A DNA stretch of 12,486 nucleotides from Gemmatimonadota bacterium (GTDB taxonomy: Bacteria; Gemmatimonadota; Gemmatimonadetes; Longimicrobiales; RSA9): the NCBI GenBank assembly GCA_016207445.1, contig JACQPS010000132.1:1-12486 (forward strand), given 5' to 3'. The notes below the pieces were generated by a model that searched no databases, was not told the origin of the DNA, and worked only from the letters and a program-made list of their open reading frames with translations. This document shows positions 6,049 to 12,486 of this stretch, one piece after another (position 1 is the stretch's first letter; each line of letters opens with the position of its first letter). The position numbers and the translations under genes are program-made.

Positions 6049-7605
6049 TCAATGCCTGCCGGCAATGGCCGCCCGCGCGACCAGCTGGTCGAACAGGGCG
6101 AGCGCATCCGCGCGCGCGATATCGATGACCCTGGCGACGCCGGCCCGGCCGCCGCTCGCCGTATCCACGAGCACGGTCACGATCCCGTGCCGGCGCTGGA
6201 ACGGCGACTCGCGCACGTGTACCGTCTGCACCTTCTTCTCCGGCACGATCCAGGTGACGCGCTCGAGCAGGCCGACCCGCGCCAGTACGTGCTCGCCGAG
6301 GCGCGCATGGCCGAGCTCCCGCCAGTAGCGGTCGGCCGCCAGGTACGCGAGTGGCTCGAGCCCGAGCAGCGCGAGCCAGCCGGCGTGGACGAAGAGGCCC
6401 AATCCGAGGGCGGCGCCGACCACGGGCACCGAATAGCGCAGGAACGCCCGGCGGCGTGCGCGCGGGTGCGCGGGGCGGAGGCGCACGGCGTCGTAATCGA
6501 ATCCATCGAGCAACACGGCGAGCAGCCCGGGCACGGCCGCTCGCCGGACCAGCGGCACGACCAGCTCGGCGCCGCCGTGCTGCCCCTGGGCCGGGCCGCC
6601 GCCCGCGGTCTCGAGCTTGAGCGCACACAGCCCGAACGCGCGCCGGAGAATCGTCTGCTCCACGCGCACCGCCTGCAGCCGCGCGAGCGGTGCCGCGGCT
6701 TCGCGGCGGTTCAAGAGGCCGTACCGGGTGCGCAGCTCGTCGCCGGCGCGCTCCAGCGTGAAGCCGTGGTAGCCGACCATCGCGCCGATGATGGAGAAGA
6801 TCCAGCCGAGCAGCAGGAATACGACGGCGAGGCCCGCCACGACCACGACCGCCAGCAGTGCGCCGGTCAGCGGCAGGCGCTGCGCGAGGGCGCCGGGATC
6901 CACCACTGCCTCCGGCAGCCGGATCGGCAGCTCGTCCACGAACTGGAGCCCGCCGGCGATCGCGGCCGCGAACAGCCCCGCCTCGTTGGCGGTCGCGCCC
7001 GCGACCATCAACTCGCCGGTGGACAGCCGGACCAGCGGGGTGGGCGTCGCCGCGGCCGCGCCGGCGTGCGCCATCGCGGCGGCCGTCGCCGCGGCGCCGA
7101 GCCGGCTGCGCGCGGCATCGAGCGGGCGCTGCGTCGCCGCGTCGGCCGGCACGGTCGCTCGCGGCTTGCCCCGCCCCAGCAGCTCGGAGCGCAGCGCCTG
7201 CGCCTCCGGCACGCGCAGCACCGACAGCACCGCCTCCGCTTCCACGCCGCCGGCCGTCTCGACGCGCAGCTCCGCGACGCCGGCGATGCGCTGGAGCGCG
7301 CTCTGCCGCACCTCCAGGTTCTGGATGCGCGCGAGCGGGATCACGCGATGCCGGCGGCTGAGCACGCCGGAGTCGATGATGAGGTCGTCCTGGTCCAGAC
7401 CGTAGCGGAAGGTGAAGTAGCGGGCGAAGGCCGCGAGGAACGCGGGGATCGAGAGGAAGGCGAAGACCCAGACGACGACCCGGTCCAGCTCGCCGCCGCC
7501 CGCGGAGGCGCCGCCGACCAGCGCCGGCAGCACGAGCCCGCGCGCGATCCGGAGCGAAGAGAAAACGATGGTCAGCGGGTGGAGCCGCCCCCGTTCAGAC
7601 GGCAT
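6049..7605 (-). CDS. Membrane protein with three bacterial PH (YdbT-type) domains
   Basis: A 518-residue inner-membrane protein with three copies of the bPH2 domain (PF03703), as in Bacillus YdbT. Each copy has the same core: VLSRRHRVIPLARIQNLEVR (81-100), GLLNRREAAAPLARLQAVRV (296-315) and GLLERVTWIVPEKKVQTVHV (445-464). Each core is followed by a helix and an ETAGG or DTASGG turn. Hydrophobic spans lie at about 13-30, 43-62, 247-278 and 391-424, one group before each PH repeat. An Ala/Pro-rich linker (about 148-190) separates repeats one and two. ATG 7605 is chosen for GGAGG five bases upstream; a GTG at 7617 would add four residues. The start overlaps the end of the YdbS-like gene by 11 bases, indicating translational coupling. 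In Bacillus the YdbS-YdbT pair has been linked to resistance to a membrane-active peptide. Whether that holds here is inference. Confidence 0.9.
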   Translation of the reverse strand: MPSERGRLHPLTIVFSSLRIARGLVLPALVGGASAGGGELDRVVVWVFAFLSIPAFLAAFARYFTFRYGLDQDDLIIDSGVLSRRHRVIPLARIQNLEVRQSALQRIAGVAELRVETAGGVEAEAVLSVLRVPEAQALRSELLGRGKPRATVPADAATQRPLDAARSRLGAAATAAAMAHAGAAAATPTPLVRLSTGELMVAGATANEAGLFAAAIAGGLQFVDELPIRLPEAVVDPGALAQRLPLTGALLAVVVVAGLAVVFLLLGWIFSIIGAMVGYHGFTLERAGDELRTRYGLLNRREAAAPLARLQAVRVEQTILRRAFGLCALKLETAGGGPAQGQHGGAELVVPLVRRAAVPGLLAVLLDGFDYDAVRLRPAHPRARRRAFLRYSVPVVGAALGLGLFVHAGWLALLGLEPLAYLAADRYWRELGHARLGEHVLARVGLLERVTWIVPEKKVQTVHVRESPFQRRHGIVTVLVDTASGGRAGVARVIDIARADALALFDQLVARAAIAGRH

Positions 7606-8068
7606 CCTCGCCTCCACCGAGGCGGGCGAGCCGGTCCCGCAAGCCTTCCGCCTCCTCGGCCGCGAGTCCCGGGATGGTCAGCGCGGCGCCGTAGCTGCCC
7701 GCGGTGAACACGACCACGTGTGCGAGCCCGAGCCAGCGCTCGAGCGGGCCACGCCGCGTGTCCACGTGCTGGATGCGCGCGTGCGGCACCGAGCTCCAGG
7801 TGCGCCAGACGAGGCCGCGACGGATGAGCACGTCTCGCTCCCGGATCGAGAAGCCCCAGGCGCGGTAGCGCGCGGCCGGCACCAGCAACGAGAGCAGGCC
7901 CCCCGCGGCCGCGATCGTGATGGGAACGGCGCCGGCAGGACCGGGGAAGACGTCGACCAGCTCGAGTACGAGAGCGGCGGCGACCAGTACGGCCGTGGTG
8001 GCCAGGCCCGCGCTGCGCCACAGGCGGATGACCCGGGGGTCCAGGGGGCGGAGGGCCAGAGGCGCCAT
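7595..8068 (-). CDS. Membrane protein with one bacterial PH domain (YdbS-type)
   Basis: A 157-residue protein with two transmembrane helices (about 18-39 and 46-65) and one bPH2 domain (about 69-148). The domain core RYRAWGFSIRERDVLIRRG is followed by SSVPHARIQHVDTRRGPLER, the hallmark of YdbS-like proteins. It overlaps the triple-PH gene by 11 bases, the arrangement known for ydbS-ydbT, and the two products probably form one membrane complex. The start is the only short one that leaves a normal N-terminus (MAPLALRPLDPRVIR). That ATG is the end of the repeat at 8066-8183, in the context CTCGGGATGG, and no separate Shine-Dalgarno is evident. A longer reading from an ATG inside the repeat would add only repeat-encoded residues. 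Confidence 0.88.
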   Translation of the reverse strand: MAPLALRPLDPRVIRLWRSAGLATTAVLVAAALVLELVDVFPGPAGAVPITIAAAGGLLSLLVPAARYRAWGFSIRERDVLIRRGLVWRTWSSVPHARIQHVDTRRGPLERWLGLAHVVVFTAGSYGAALTIPGLAAEEAEGLRDRLARLGGGEDAV

Positions 8069-8183
8069 CCCGAGCGGAGGGCCGCCGGGTTGGCGCCTCG
8101 GAGCCGAGGGATCTTGTGCGAGCTCACGGGAGTTCATACGGGATCCCTCGACTCCGCTCGCTGCGCTCGCTCCGCTCGGGATG
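8066..8183. repeat. Dispersed intergenic repeat, copy 2, with inverted ends
   Basis: A 118-base element bounded by perfect 14-bp inverted ends, CATCCCGAGCGGAG (8066-8079) and CTCCGCTCGGGATG (8170-8183). A nested inner pair is CGAGGGATC (8105-8113) and GATCCCTCG (8142-8150). Both the 14-mer and the 9-mer recur in the copy at 2148-2236. It fills the space between the GGDEF gene and the YdbS-like gene and supplies the latter's ATG. As RNA it would fold into a long hairpin able to dampen read-through or protect the upstream message. It looks like a non-autonomous mobile or REP-like element. Confidence 0.75.
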
Positions 8184-8193
8184 ACCCTGCGGG

Positions 8194-9267
8194 TCAGGTC
8201 AGCGCGTGCGCCTGGAGCTGGTTCCGGCCGTGCCGCTTCGCCGCGTACAGCGCCTCGTCGGCCTTGCGCACCAGGTCCTCGTACTCGAGGCCGTGCTCGG
8301 GAGCGCTGGCCACGCCGGCGCTGATCGTGAGCACGCCGCCGGGGAGCACATCTTCGCGCTCGAAGTCGCCCCGCTCCACCGCCTCGCGCAGCCGGTCCAG
8401 CGCCTGGTACGCCTCGTCGCGCGGCGTGTTCACCATGATGAGCGCGAACTCGTCCCCGCCGTAGCGCGCCAGCACGTCGCTGACGCGCAGCTTCTCGCGC
8501 ATGACAGCCGCGAGGTCGCGCAGCGTGGCGTCCCCGGCCAGGTGGCCGAGCGCGTCGTTGTACGCCTTGAAGTTGTCGACATCGATCATGCAGACGGCGC
8601 ACGTCCCGCCGTAGCGGCCGAGGCGCGCGAGCTCCGCCTGCAGGAAGCCCTCGAAGTAACGGCGGTTCGGCAAGCCGGTGAGTGGGTCCGTGACCGCGAG
8701 CTCTGCCAGGGTCTGCCGGAGCGCCTTCATCTCCCGCCGATCGCGCCGCAGCCGCTCGAAGACCACGCCCACGTAGCACGTGATCAGCAGCACGACCACG
8801 GCGGTCGTGAGCTCCAGCGGCAGCGAGACGCCGGCGCGCCCGGCGTGCGCCCACAGCGCGCCCAGGTATCCGCTCAGCATGAACGCGCTGGTCAGCACGA
8901 CGCCCAGGAAGCCGACCAGCCCGGCCAGGAACAGCAGCGCCACGAACCAGGCCATGAGCGCGAGGAAGCGGGCCTCGGGCGCAACCAGCGTGTAGAGGTC
9001 GAGGATTGAAGCGGCGGCGAGGACGGGGACGTAGACGTAGTGCGGGTCCCAGCGGAGGCGCGCGTCCCAACCCAGGCGCGGCACCAGCCAGAGCGCGAGC
9101 AGCACCACGAGTGTAGAGGCGGCGGCGATCACCCACTCGCCAAAGGTGACCGCGCTCAGCCCGAGCAGCTTGAGCGCCAGGATCACGACCAGCCCCAGCG
9201 ACAGACCCGCGCTGGCCAGCAGGATGCCGCGCTGCTTCAGGCGCTGTTTGTCCGGCCCTTGCATCAT
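8194..9267 (-). CDS. Membrane-anchored diguanylate cyclase (GGDEF)
   Basis: Makes cyclic di-GMP from two GTP. The 357-residue protein has an N-terminal membrane region with about six hydrophobic helices (roughly 15-38, 43-62, 77-95, 101-125, 127-141 and 152-170). A short coiled helix (171-190) leads into the GGDEF domain (about 190-352). The domain shows TDPLTGLPNRRYFE (193-206), MIDVDNFKAYND (227-238), the signature RYGGDEFALIM with GGDEF at 270-274, and the product-inhibition I-site RVSD (261-264) exactly five residues before it. It is therefore predicted active and feedback-regulated. No EAL domain is present. The membrane part matches no sensor domain I can name. ATG 9267 is followed by a second ATG (9264); neither has a clear Shine-Dalgarno. 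It is the first gene of the minus-strand unit that continues into the PH-domain genes. Confidence 0.92.
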   Translation of the reverse strand: MMQGPDKQRLKQRGILLASAGLSLGLVVILALKLLGLSAVTFGEWVIAAASTLVVLLALWLVPRLGWDARLRWDPHYVYVPVLAAASILDLYTLVAPEARFLALMAWFVALLFLAGLVGFLGVVLTSAFMLSGYLGALWAHAGRAGVSLPLELTTAVVVLLITCYVGVVFERLRRDRREMKALRQTLAELAVTDPLTGLPNRRYFEGFLQAELARLGRYGGTCAVCMIDVDNFKAYNDALGHLAGDATLRDLAAVMREKLRVSDVLARYGGDEFALIMVNTPRDEAYQALDRLREAVERGDFEREDVLPGGVLTISAGVASAPEHGLEYEDLVRKADEALYAAKRHGRNQLQAHALT

Positions 9268-9412
9268 GAGCAGTTTGCCGCGGCGACGAGACCGCCGGCT
9301 CCCTTCAGAGGGGTGGACACGACCGGGGAGGCGTGTAGCTTTCGGTCGGGGAGCCTGCAGGTAACATGCCGGGGGTGTCCGGCCGCGGCAAGGGCGGAAA
9401 AAAGGAGCGTCA

Positions 9413-9691
9413 ATGCCCCAAATCCAGTGTGTCCGGTGCGGACAGACCGAGCCGCAGCTCGAGCGCCCGCCCCTGCGCAACGAGCTGGGCGAGCGCATCC
9501 ACCGTGAGATCTGCCAGCGCTGCTGGGACCAGTGGCTCCGTTACCAGACCGCGCTCATCAACCACCACGGCCTGGACGTGCGCGACAAGCCGGCGCGGGA
9601 GTTCTTGATGGCGAATATGGAGGCTTTTCTCTTCCGGTCGGGCGAAACGGAGGACATCGATACCAGCCAGAAGGGCAGCATTAGCTGGTAG
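9413..9691 (+). CDS. YggX-like Fe(2+)-trafficking/oxidative damage protection protein, CxxC variant
   Basis: A 92-residue protein of the YggX family, which protects iron-sulphur enzymes from oxidative damage and takes part in iron handling in enteric bacteria. Shared landmarks with E. coli YggX are ELGERIHREI (24-33), the aromatic W38 and W41, QTALIN (45-50), and the helix ending AFLF (71-74). Unlike the enteric protein, it has two Cys-x-x-Cys pairs: CVRC (6-9) and CQRC (34-37). Together these look like a zinc- or iron-binding site. AAAGGAG five bases before ATG 9413 is an excellent ribosome site. It is a single gene, divergent from the GGDEF gene and convergent with the amidase gene, which ends 19 bases away. 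A weak -10-like TAACAT (9362-9367) lies upstream. Confidence 0.85.
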   Translation: MPQIQCVRCGQTEPQLERPPLRNELGERIHREICQRCWDQWLRYQTALINHHGLDVRDKPAREFLMANMEAFLFRSGETEDIDTSQKGSISW

Positions 9692-9710
9692 CCTGAGTCC
9701 GATCGGGTTT

Positions 9711-11126
9711 TCAGACGAGCACCGGTCGCTTCGTATGCCAGTCGGTCTCCCGCTGATACGCCGCGGCCACCGCGATCAGCCGGTTCTCCTCCCACGCGCG
9801 TCCCGTCAACATGATCGACGTCGGCAGTCCGTTCTGTCCGAACCCGTTCGGCAGGGCGAGGCCGGGCAGCCCCGTCAGGTTGGCGGCCGGGATCATCGCG
9901 GCGGCGGAGGCGGAGAGGCTCGCGCCCGGATAGGCGTCGCGGAACTTGACGCCGATCGGGCTCGCGACCGTCGCCCGGGTCGGTGAGAGGACGGCGTCGT
10001 ACTTCGAGAAGATGGCATCGAAGTCGCGCATCATCTGGACGCGCATGCGCATGGCCTTCAGGTAGTCCTTCGCCAGCGTCACCATCCCGCTGTACGCCCC
10101 CGTGCGGCTGCCGGGCGCCGTGAGCTGCTGCACCTTGCCGCTCTCGATCAGCTCCTCGTGCGCGCTCGCGCCCTCCGCATCTACGATCGTGCCCACGGCG
10201 GCTCCGTACGGCAGATCCGGCAGTGTCACGTCCTCTTCGATGGTGGCGAACCGGCGCAGCACCTCGAGCGCCGCCTCGAAGTTCTGCTTCACCTCCGGCT
10301 GGGGGTTTTCGCGCGATCCCGTGAGCACGCCCAGCCGGAACGGCGGCCGGAGCTCCGGCCTCGGCGGGGTTTCGTAGGGTCGGCTGACGGCTGCAGGATC
10401 GAGCGGATCCGCCCCGGCGATGGCCGCGAGCACGAGGCCGCAGTCATCGGCGGTGCGGCACATCGGGCCGAGCTTGTCGAGCGTCCAGCACAACGTCATG
10501 GCGCCGTAGAGGCTGACGCGGCCGTACGTCGGCCGCAGCCCGGTCACGCCGGAGTACGCGGCGGGCGTCATGATCGAGCCGGACGTCTCGGAGCCGATGG
10601 CGAACGCGACCAGCGCGGCCGCGACGGCCGCGGCCGAGCCGCTGGAGGAGCCGCCGCTCCAGTACTCGGGGTTCCAGGGCGAGCGGCCGGGGCCGGTGAA
10701 GGATGCGGTCGGCTCGTCGTATCCCATGCCGCCTGCGATCTCGACCATGGCGAGCTTCGCGATCAGGATCGCGCCCGCCTCGCGCAGCTTGCGGATCACG
10801 GTGGCGTCATAGTCGAACACCTGGTCCCGGTAGGGCGCGGCGCCCCAGGTGGTGGGGACGCCCTTCGTCGCCAGGAGATCCTTGGCGCCGTAGGGGACGC
10901 CGTGCAGCGGGCCGCGGGTGCGCCCCGCGCGGATCTCGGCCTCGGCCTGCCGCGCCTCGGCCAGTGCCTGATCGCGCATGAGCGTGACGAGCGCGCCGAG
11001 CTTCGGGCCGAGGCGCTCCAGCCGGTCCAGGTACGAGCGTGTGAGCTCGACCGGCGAGAGGCGGCCGGCGCGGATCCCGGCCGCGAGCTCGCGCACCGGC
11101 AGGTAGAGCGTGTCCTCGCCGTACAT
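9711..11126 (-). CDS. Amidase (amidase signature family)
   Basis: A 471-residue amide hydrolase of the amidase signature family. The Ser-cisSer-Lys triad is complete: K82 in YGAKDLL, S160 in GGSSSGS, and nucleophile S184 in SETSGSI, with the standard 24-residue gap between the two serines. Length and motif order are normal for the family. GatA subunits of the tRNA amidotransferase share this fold, but no gatB or gatC is near and the sequence around the active site (TSGSIMTPAAYSG) looks like a general amidase. The substrate is unknown. It has no signal peptide, so it is probably cytoplasmic. ATG 11126 is preceded by AGGGGTGAG and lies two bases after the stop of a small Tat-signal gene, so the two are probably translated together. 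Confidence 0.92.
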   Translation of the reverse strand: MYGEDTLYLPVRELAAGIRAGRLSPVELTRSYLDRLERLGPKLGALVTLMRDQALAEARQAEAEIRAGRTRGPLHGVPYGAKDLLATKGVPTTWGAAPYRDQVFDYDATVIRKLREAGAILIAKLAMVEIAGGMGYDEPTASFTGPGRSPWNPEYWSGGSSSGSAAAVAAALVAFAIGSETSGSIMTPAAYSGVTGLRPTYGRVSLYGAMTLCWTLDKLGPMCRTADDCGLVLAAIAGADPLDPAAVSRPYETPPRPELRPPFRLGVLTGSRENPQPEVKQNFEAALEVLRRFATIEEDVTLPDLPYGAAVGTIVDAEGASAHEELIESGKVQQLTAPGSRTGAYSGMVTLAKDYLKAMRMRVQMMRDFDAIFSKYDAVLSPTRATVASPIGVKFRDAYPGASLSASAAAMIPAANLTGLPGLALPNGFGQNGLPTSIMLTGRAWEENRLIAVAAAYQRETDWHTKRPVLV

Positions 11127-11128
11127 GC

Positions 11129-11527
11129 TCACCCCTGCGCGCGGCAGGCAGCGTACACGCACGCCGGCCCGACGCCGTTCGCCACGGCGACTCGTCGCAG
11201 CCGCTCCGCCGCGCGCAGCCCGCCCACCACGTCCCGGCGCACCGCCTCGAGCTGATCCTCGGAGAGCTGTGCGCCGTAGCGGATCTGGATGACCTGCATG
11301 AGCGCCTCCGTCTCGGCCGGCGGCGGCTGCTGCTGCTGCGCTGGCTGCGCGGGCTGCGGCGTGGCGGCGGCGGGCGGTGGCGGCGTCGGCACCGGCTCCG
11401 GCACCGGGGACTCCGGCTCGATGCGGCGCGCGCACGCCTGCGCCAGCGGTGCGGTGACGGCGAGCGCGGCCAGCGTCCGGGCGAAGTCGCGGCGGGTCGT
11501 GGTCGGGATCGGCGAGCTCTCGGACAT
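11129..11527 (-). CDS. Small Tat-signal protein upstream of amidase
   Basis: A 132-residue protein that I do not recognise as a named family. The N-terminus TRRDFARTLAALAVTAPL (11-28) is a twin-arginine export signal. AQA-C (29-32) offers a signal-peptidase site, and the Cys could be lipidated although the lipobox is imperfect. A Pro/Gln/Ala-rich linker (about 39-72, with QQQQ and PPP runs) leads to a C-terminal helical segment (about 73-115) containing IQIRYGAQLSEDQLEAVRRD. A tail follows with two further Cys (C123, C128). GGAG nine bases before ATG 11527 supports the start. The tight spacing to the amidase suggests a related job, perhaps in the envelope, but the amidase itself lacks a signal. 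The real frame is supported by the signal peptide and codon pattern. Confidence 0.75.
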   Translation of the reverse strand: MSESSPIPTTTRRDFARTLAALAVTAPLAQACARRIEPESPVPEPVPTPPPPAAATPQPAQPAQQQQPPPAETEALMQVIQIRYGAQLSEDQLEAVRRDVVGGLRAAERLRRVAVANGVGPACVYAACRAQG

Positions 11528-11635
11528 GCGTCGGCGCTCCGGATCAGGTGCGAGGTGCCGGAACCGGACGGCTGGCCGCCGGTCCACGGCGCGGTGCAGC
11601 GCGCATCGGGAATAGCCTGCGCGTGGGGCGGCGCG

Positions 11636-11642
11636 TATCATA
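11636..11642. promoter_or_regulatory. Candidate -10 element in a divergent intergenic region
   Basis: TATCATA reads TATCAT on the plus strand and TATGAT (five of six consensus bases) on the minus strand. It lies in the 187-base gap between the Tat-signal gene (minus) and the propeller lipoprotein (plus), the most AT-rich spot in it. On the minus strand a weak -35 (CTGGCC) is 18 bases upstream. It could serve either gene. Confidence 0.25.
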
Positions 11643-11714
11643 GTGCCGCGGCGGAAGCCCGGCCAGGAGCGGTGACGGTCAGAGCGATGCGGGACAACAG
11701 ACAGGAGGTTTCCC

Positions 11715-12486
11715 ATGCAACTCGAGGGGGTGAGCAGGGCGTGGAGCGTCGCGGCCCTGATCGCGCTCATCGGCATCGTCGCGTGTGCGCGCGAGGGTGA
11801 GGAGGAGGCGGAGCCGGCGGTACAGGAACCCGCGGCCGAGCCGACCGGGGTCAGCGCCGACCTGAGCACGCCCGAGTCCGTGCTGCACGATGCTGCGGCG
11901 GACGTCTATCTGGTCTCGAACATCAACGGCAGTCCACTCGAGAAGGACGACAACGGCTACATCTCCCGTGTCTCGCCGGATGGGGAGATGGTCGCGGCGC
12001 GCTGGATCGACGGCGCGAAGCCGGAAGTCACGCTGCACGCGCCGAAGGGGCTCGCGATCAAGGGGGATACGCTCTTCGTGAGCGACCTGGACAGCGTGCG
12101 CGCCTTCGACCGCAACAGCGGCGCGGCACTCGGCGGGCGCGGCGTCGCGAACGCCACGTTCCTGAACGACCTCGCCGTCGGCCCGGACGGGCTGGTCTAT
12201 GTCACGGACAGCGGGCTCAAGGGCGGGGCGCAGGGCTTCGAGCCGTCCGGCAGCGACGCGATCTATTACTTCGGCCCGCGCGGCGCCGTCGCGATCGCGA
12301 AAGGTTCCGACCTGAACCGGCCGAACGGCATTGCCACAGCCCCGAACGAGGTGATCGTCGTCCCGTCCGGCGGCAAGGAGATCTACCGCATCGACAAGGC
12401 CGGAAAGCGAACCACCTTCGCCACACTGCCCGCGGGGCAGCTCGACGGGGTCGTCCGCCTCGAGGACGGTGCGCTGCTGGTCTCGA
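11715..12486 (+). CDS. SMP-30/NHL-type beta-propeller lipoprotein (partial, runs off right edge)
   Basis: 257 complete codons are visible. The N-terminus is a lipoprotein signal with hydrophobic core WSVAALIALIGIVAC and probable lipid-modified Cys24, followed by an acidic, Glu-rich tether (26-43). The mature part shows repeated propeller blades: FLNDLAVGPDGLVYVTDSGL and LNRPNGIATAPNEVIVV carry the N-D/G-x-A-x-x-P pattern of SMP-30/gluconolactonase-like and NHL proteins, with further DTLFVSDLDSVRAFD and EIYRIDKAGK strands. The catalytic role is uncertain; relatives include lactonases and non-enzymatic binding propellers. AGGAGG six bases before ATG 11715 is a near-perfect ribosome site. It is divergent from the Tat-signal/amidase pair. 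The end of the protein is outside the window. Confidence 0.85.
   Translation, partial: MQLEGVSRAWSVAALIALIGIVACAREGEEEAEPAVQEPAAEPTGVSADLSTPESVLHDAAADVYLVSNINGSPLEKDDNGYISRVSPDGEMVAARWIDGAKPEVTLHAPKGLAIKGDTLFVSDLDSVRAFDRNSGAALGGRGVANATFLNDLAVGPDGLVYVTDSGLKGGAQGFEPSGSDAIYYFGPRGAVAIAKGSDLNRPNGIATAPNEVIVVPSGGKEIYRIDKAGKRTTFATLPAGQLDGVVRLEDGALLVS

Noticed and set aside
6052..7707. 551-codon open frame on the plus strand opposite the PH-domain genes
   Set aside because: The translation is Arg/Ala/Gly/His-rich with no family features; the opposite strand encodes clear triple-PH and YdbS-like proteins with ribosome sites.
9711..11126. Glutamyl-tRNA amidotransferase subunit A
   Set aside because: The fold is shared, but gatB and gatC are absent nearby and the active-site surroundings look like a general amidase.
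11330..11345. Triplet (CTG) run as a possible expandable repeat
   Set aside because: Only a few units, encoding the Gln run in the linker of the Tat-signal protein; explained by low-complexity coding.

Overview
The window is a very GC-rich, densely packed bacterial chromosome segment. Eleven complete genes and two that run off the ends are supported. All recognisable products are ordinary chromosomal ones. No tRNA, rRNA, CRISPR array, transposase or phage gene was seen. GC content, the many alternative-frame shadow reading frames, a short intergenic repeat ending in CTCGGGATG and a CxxC-type YggX protein remind me of Gemmatimonadota or a related soil phylum. That placement is inference from style, not from a marker gene.

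Left block, minus strand (1-2603). In transcription order it holds a small beta-barrel-like hypothetical protein, a dispersed repeat that fills the gap, an NAD-dependent epimerase of the DFR/HpnA type, and the N-terminal 380 residues of a class A penicillin-binding protein (glycosyltransferase family 51) cut by the window edge.

Middle block, plus strand (2604-5617). A long leader with a candidate promoter and two hairpin regions precedes a cold-shock protein with an Arg/Gly tail, closed by a clean rho-independent terminator. Next come a Uma2-family nuclease-like protein with an inverted repeat over its candidate promoter, and a group II PLP-dependent decarboxylase. A long hairpin separates the decarboxylase from the convergent block that follows.

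Right-centre block, minus strand (5692-9267). A membrane diguanylate cyclase (GGDEF with intact I-site) is followed by a second copy of the repeat, a YdbS-like single-PH membrane protein, a YdbT-like triple-PH membrane protein overlapping it by 11 bases, and a GYD-domain protein. This looks like one envelope or signalling transcription unit.

Right end. A YggX-like iron/oxidative-damage protein with two CxxC pairs (plus) converges on an amidase (minus). The amidase lies two bases downstream of a small Tat-signal protein. Divergent from that pair is an SMP-30/NHL-type beta-propeller lipoprotein, cut by the right edge.

The most unusual signal is the repeat. Both copies end in the same 14-mer, and in both cases its terminal ATG is the start codon of the next gene (epimerase and YdbS homologue). 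Other points of interest are the cold-shock leader, the YggX variant, the Tat protein-amidase pair and the operator-like inverted repeat before the Uma2 gene. I do not see convincing evidence for a new multi-gene defence or biosynthetic system.
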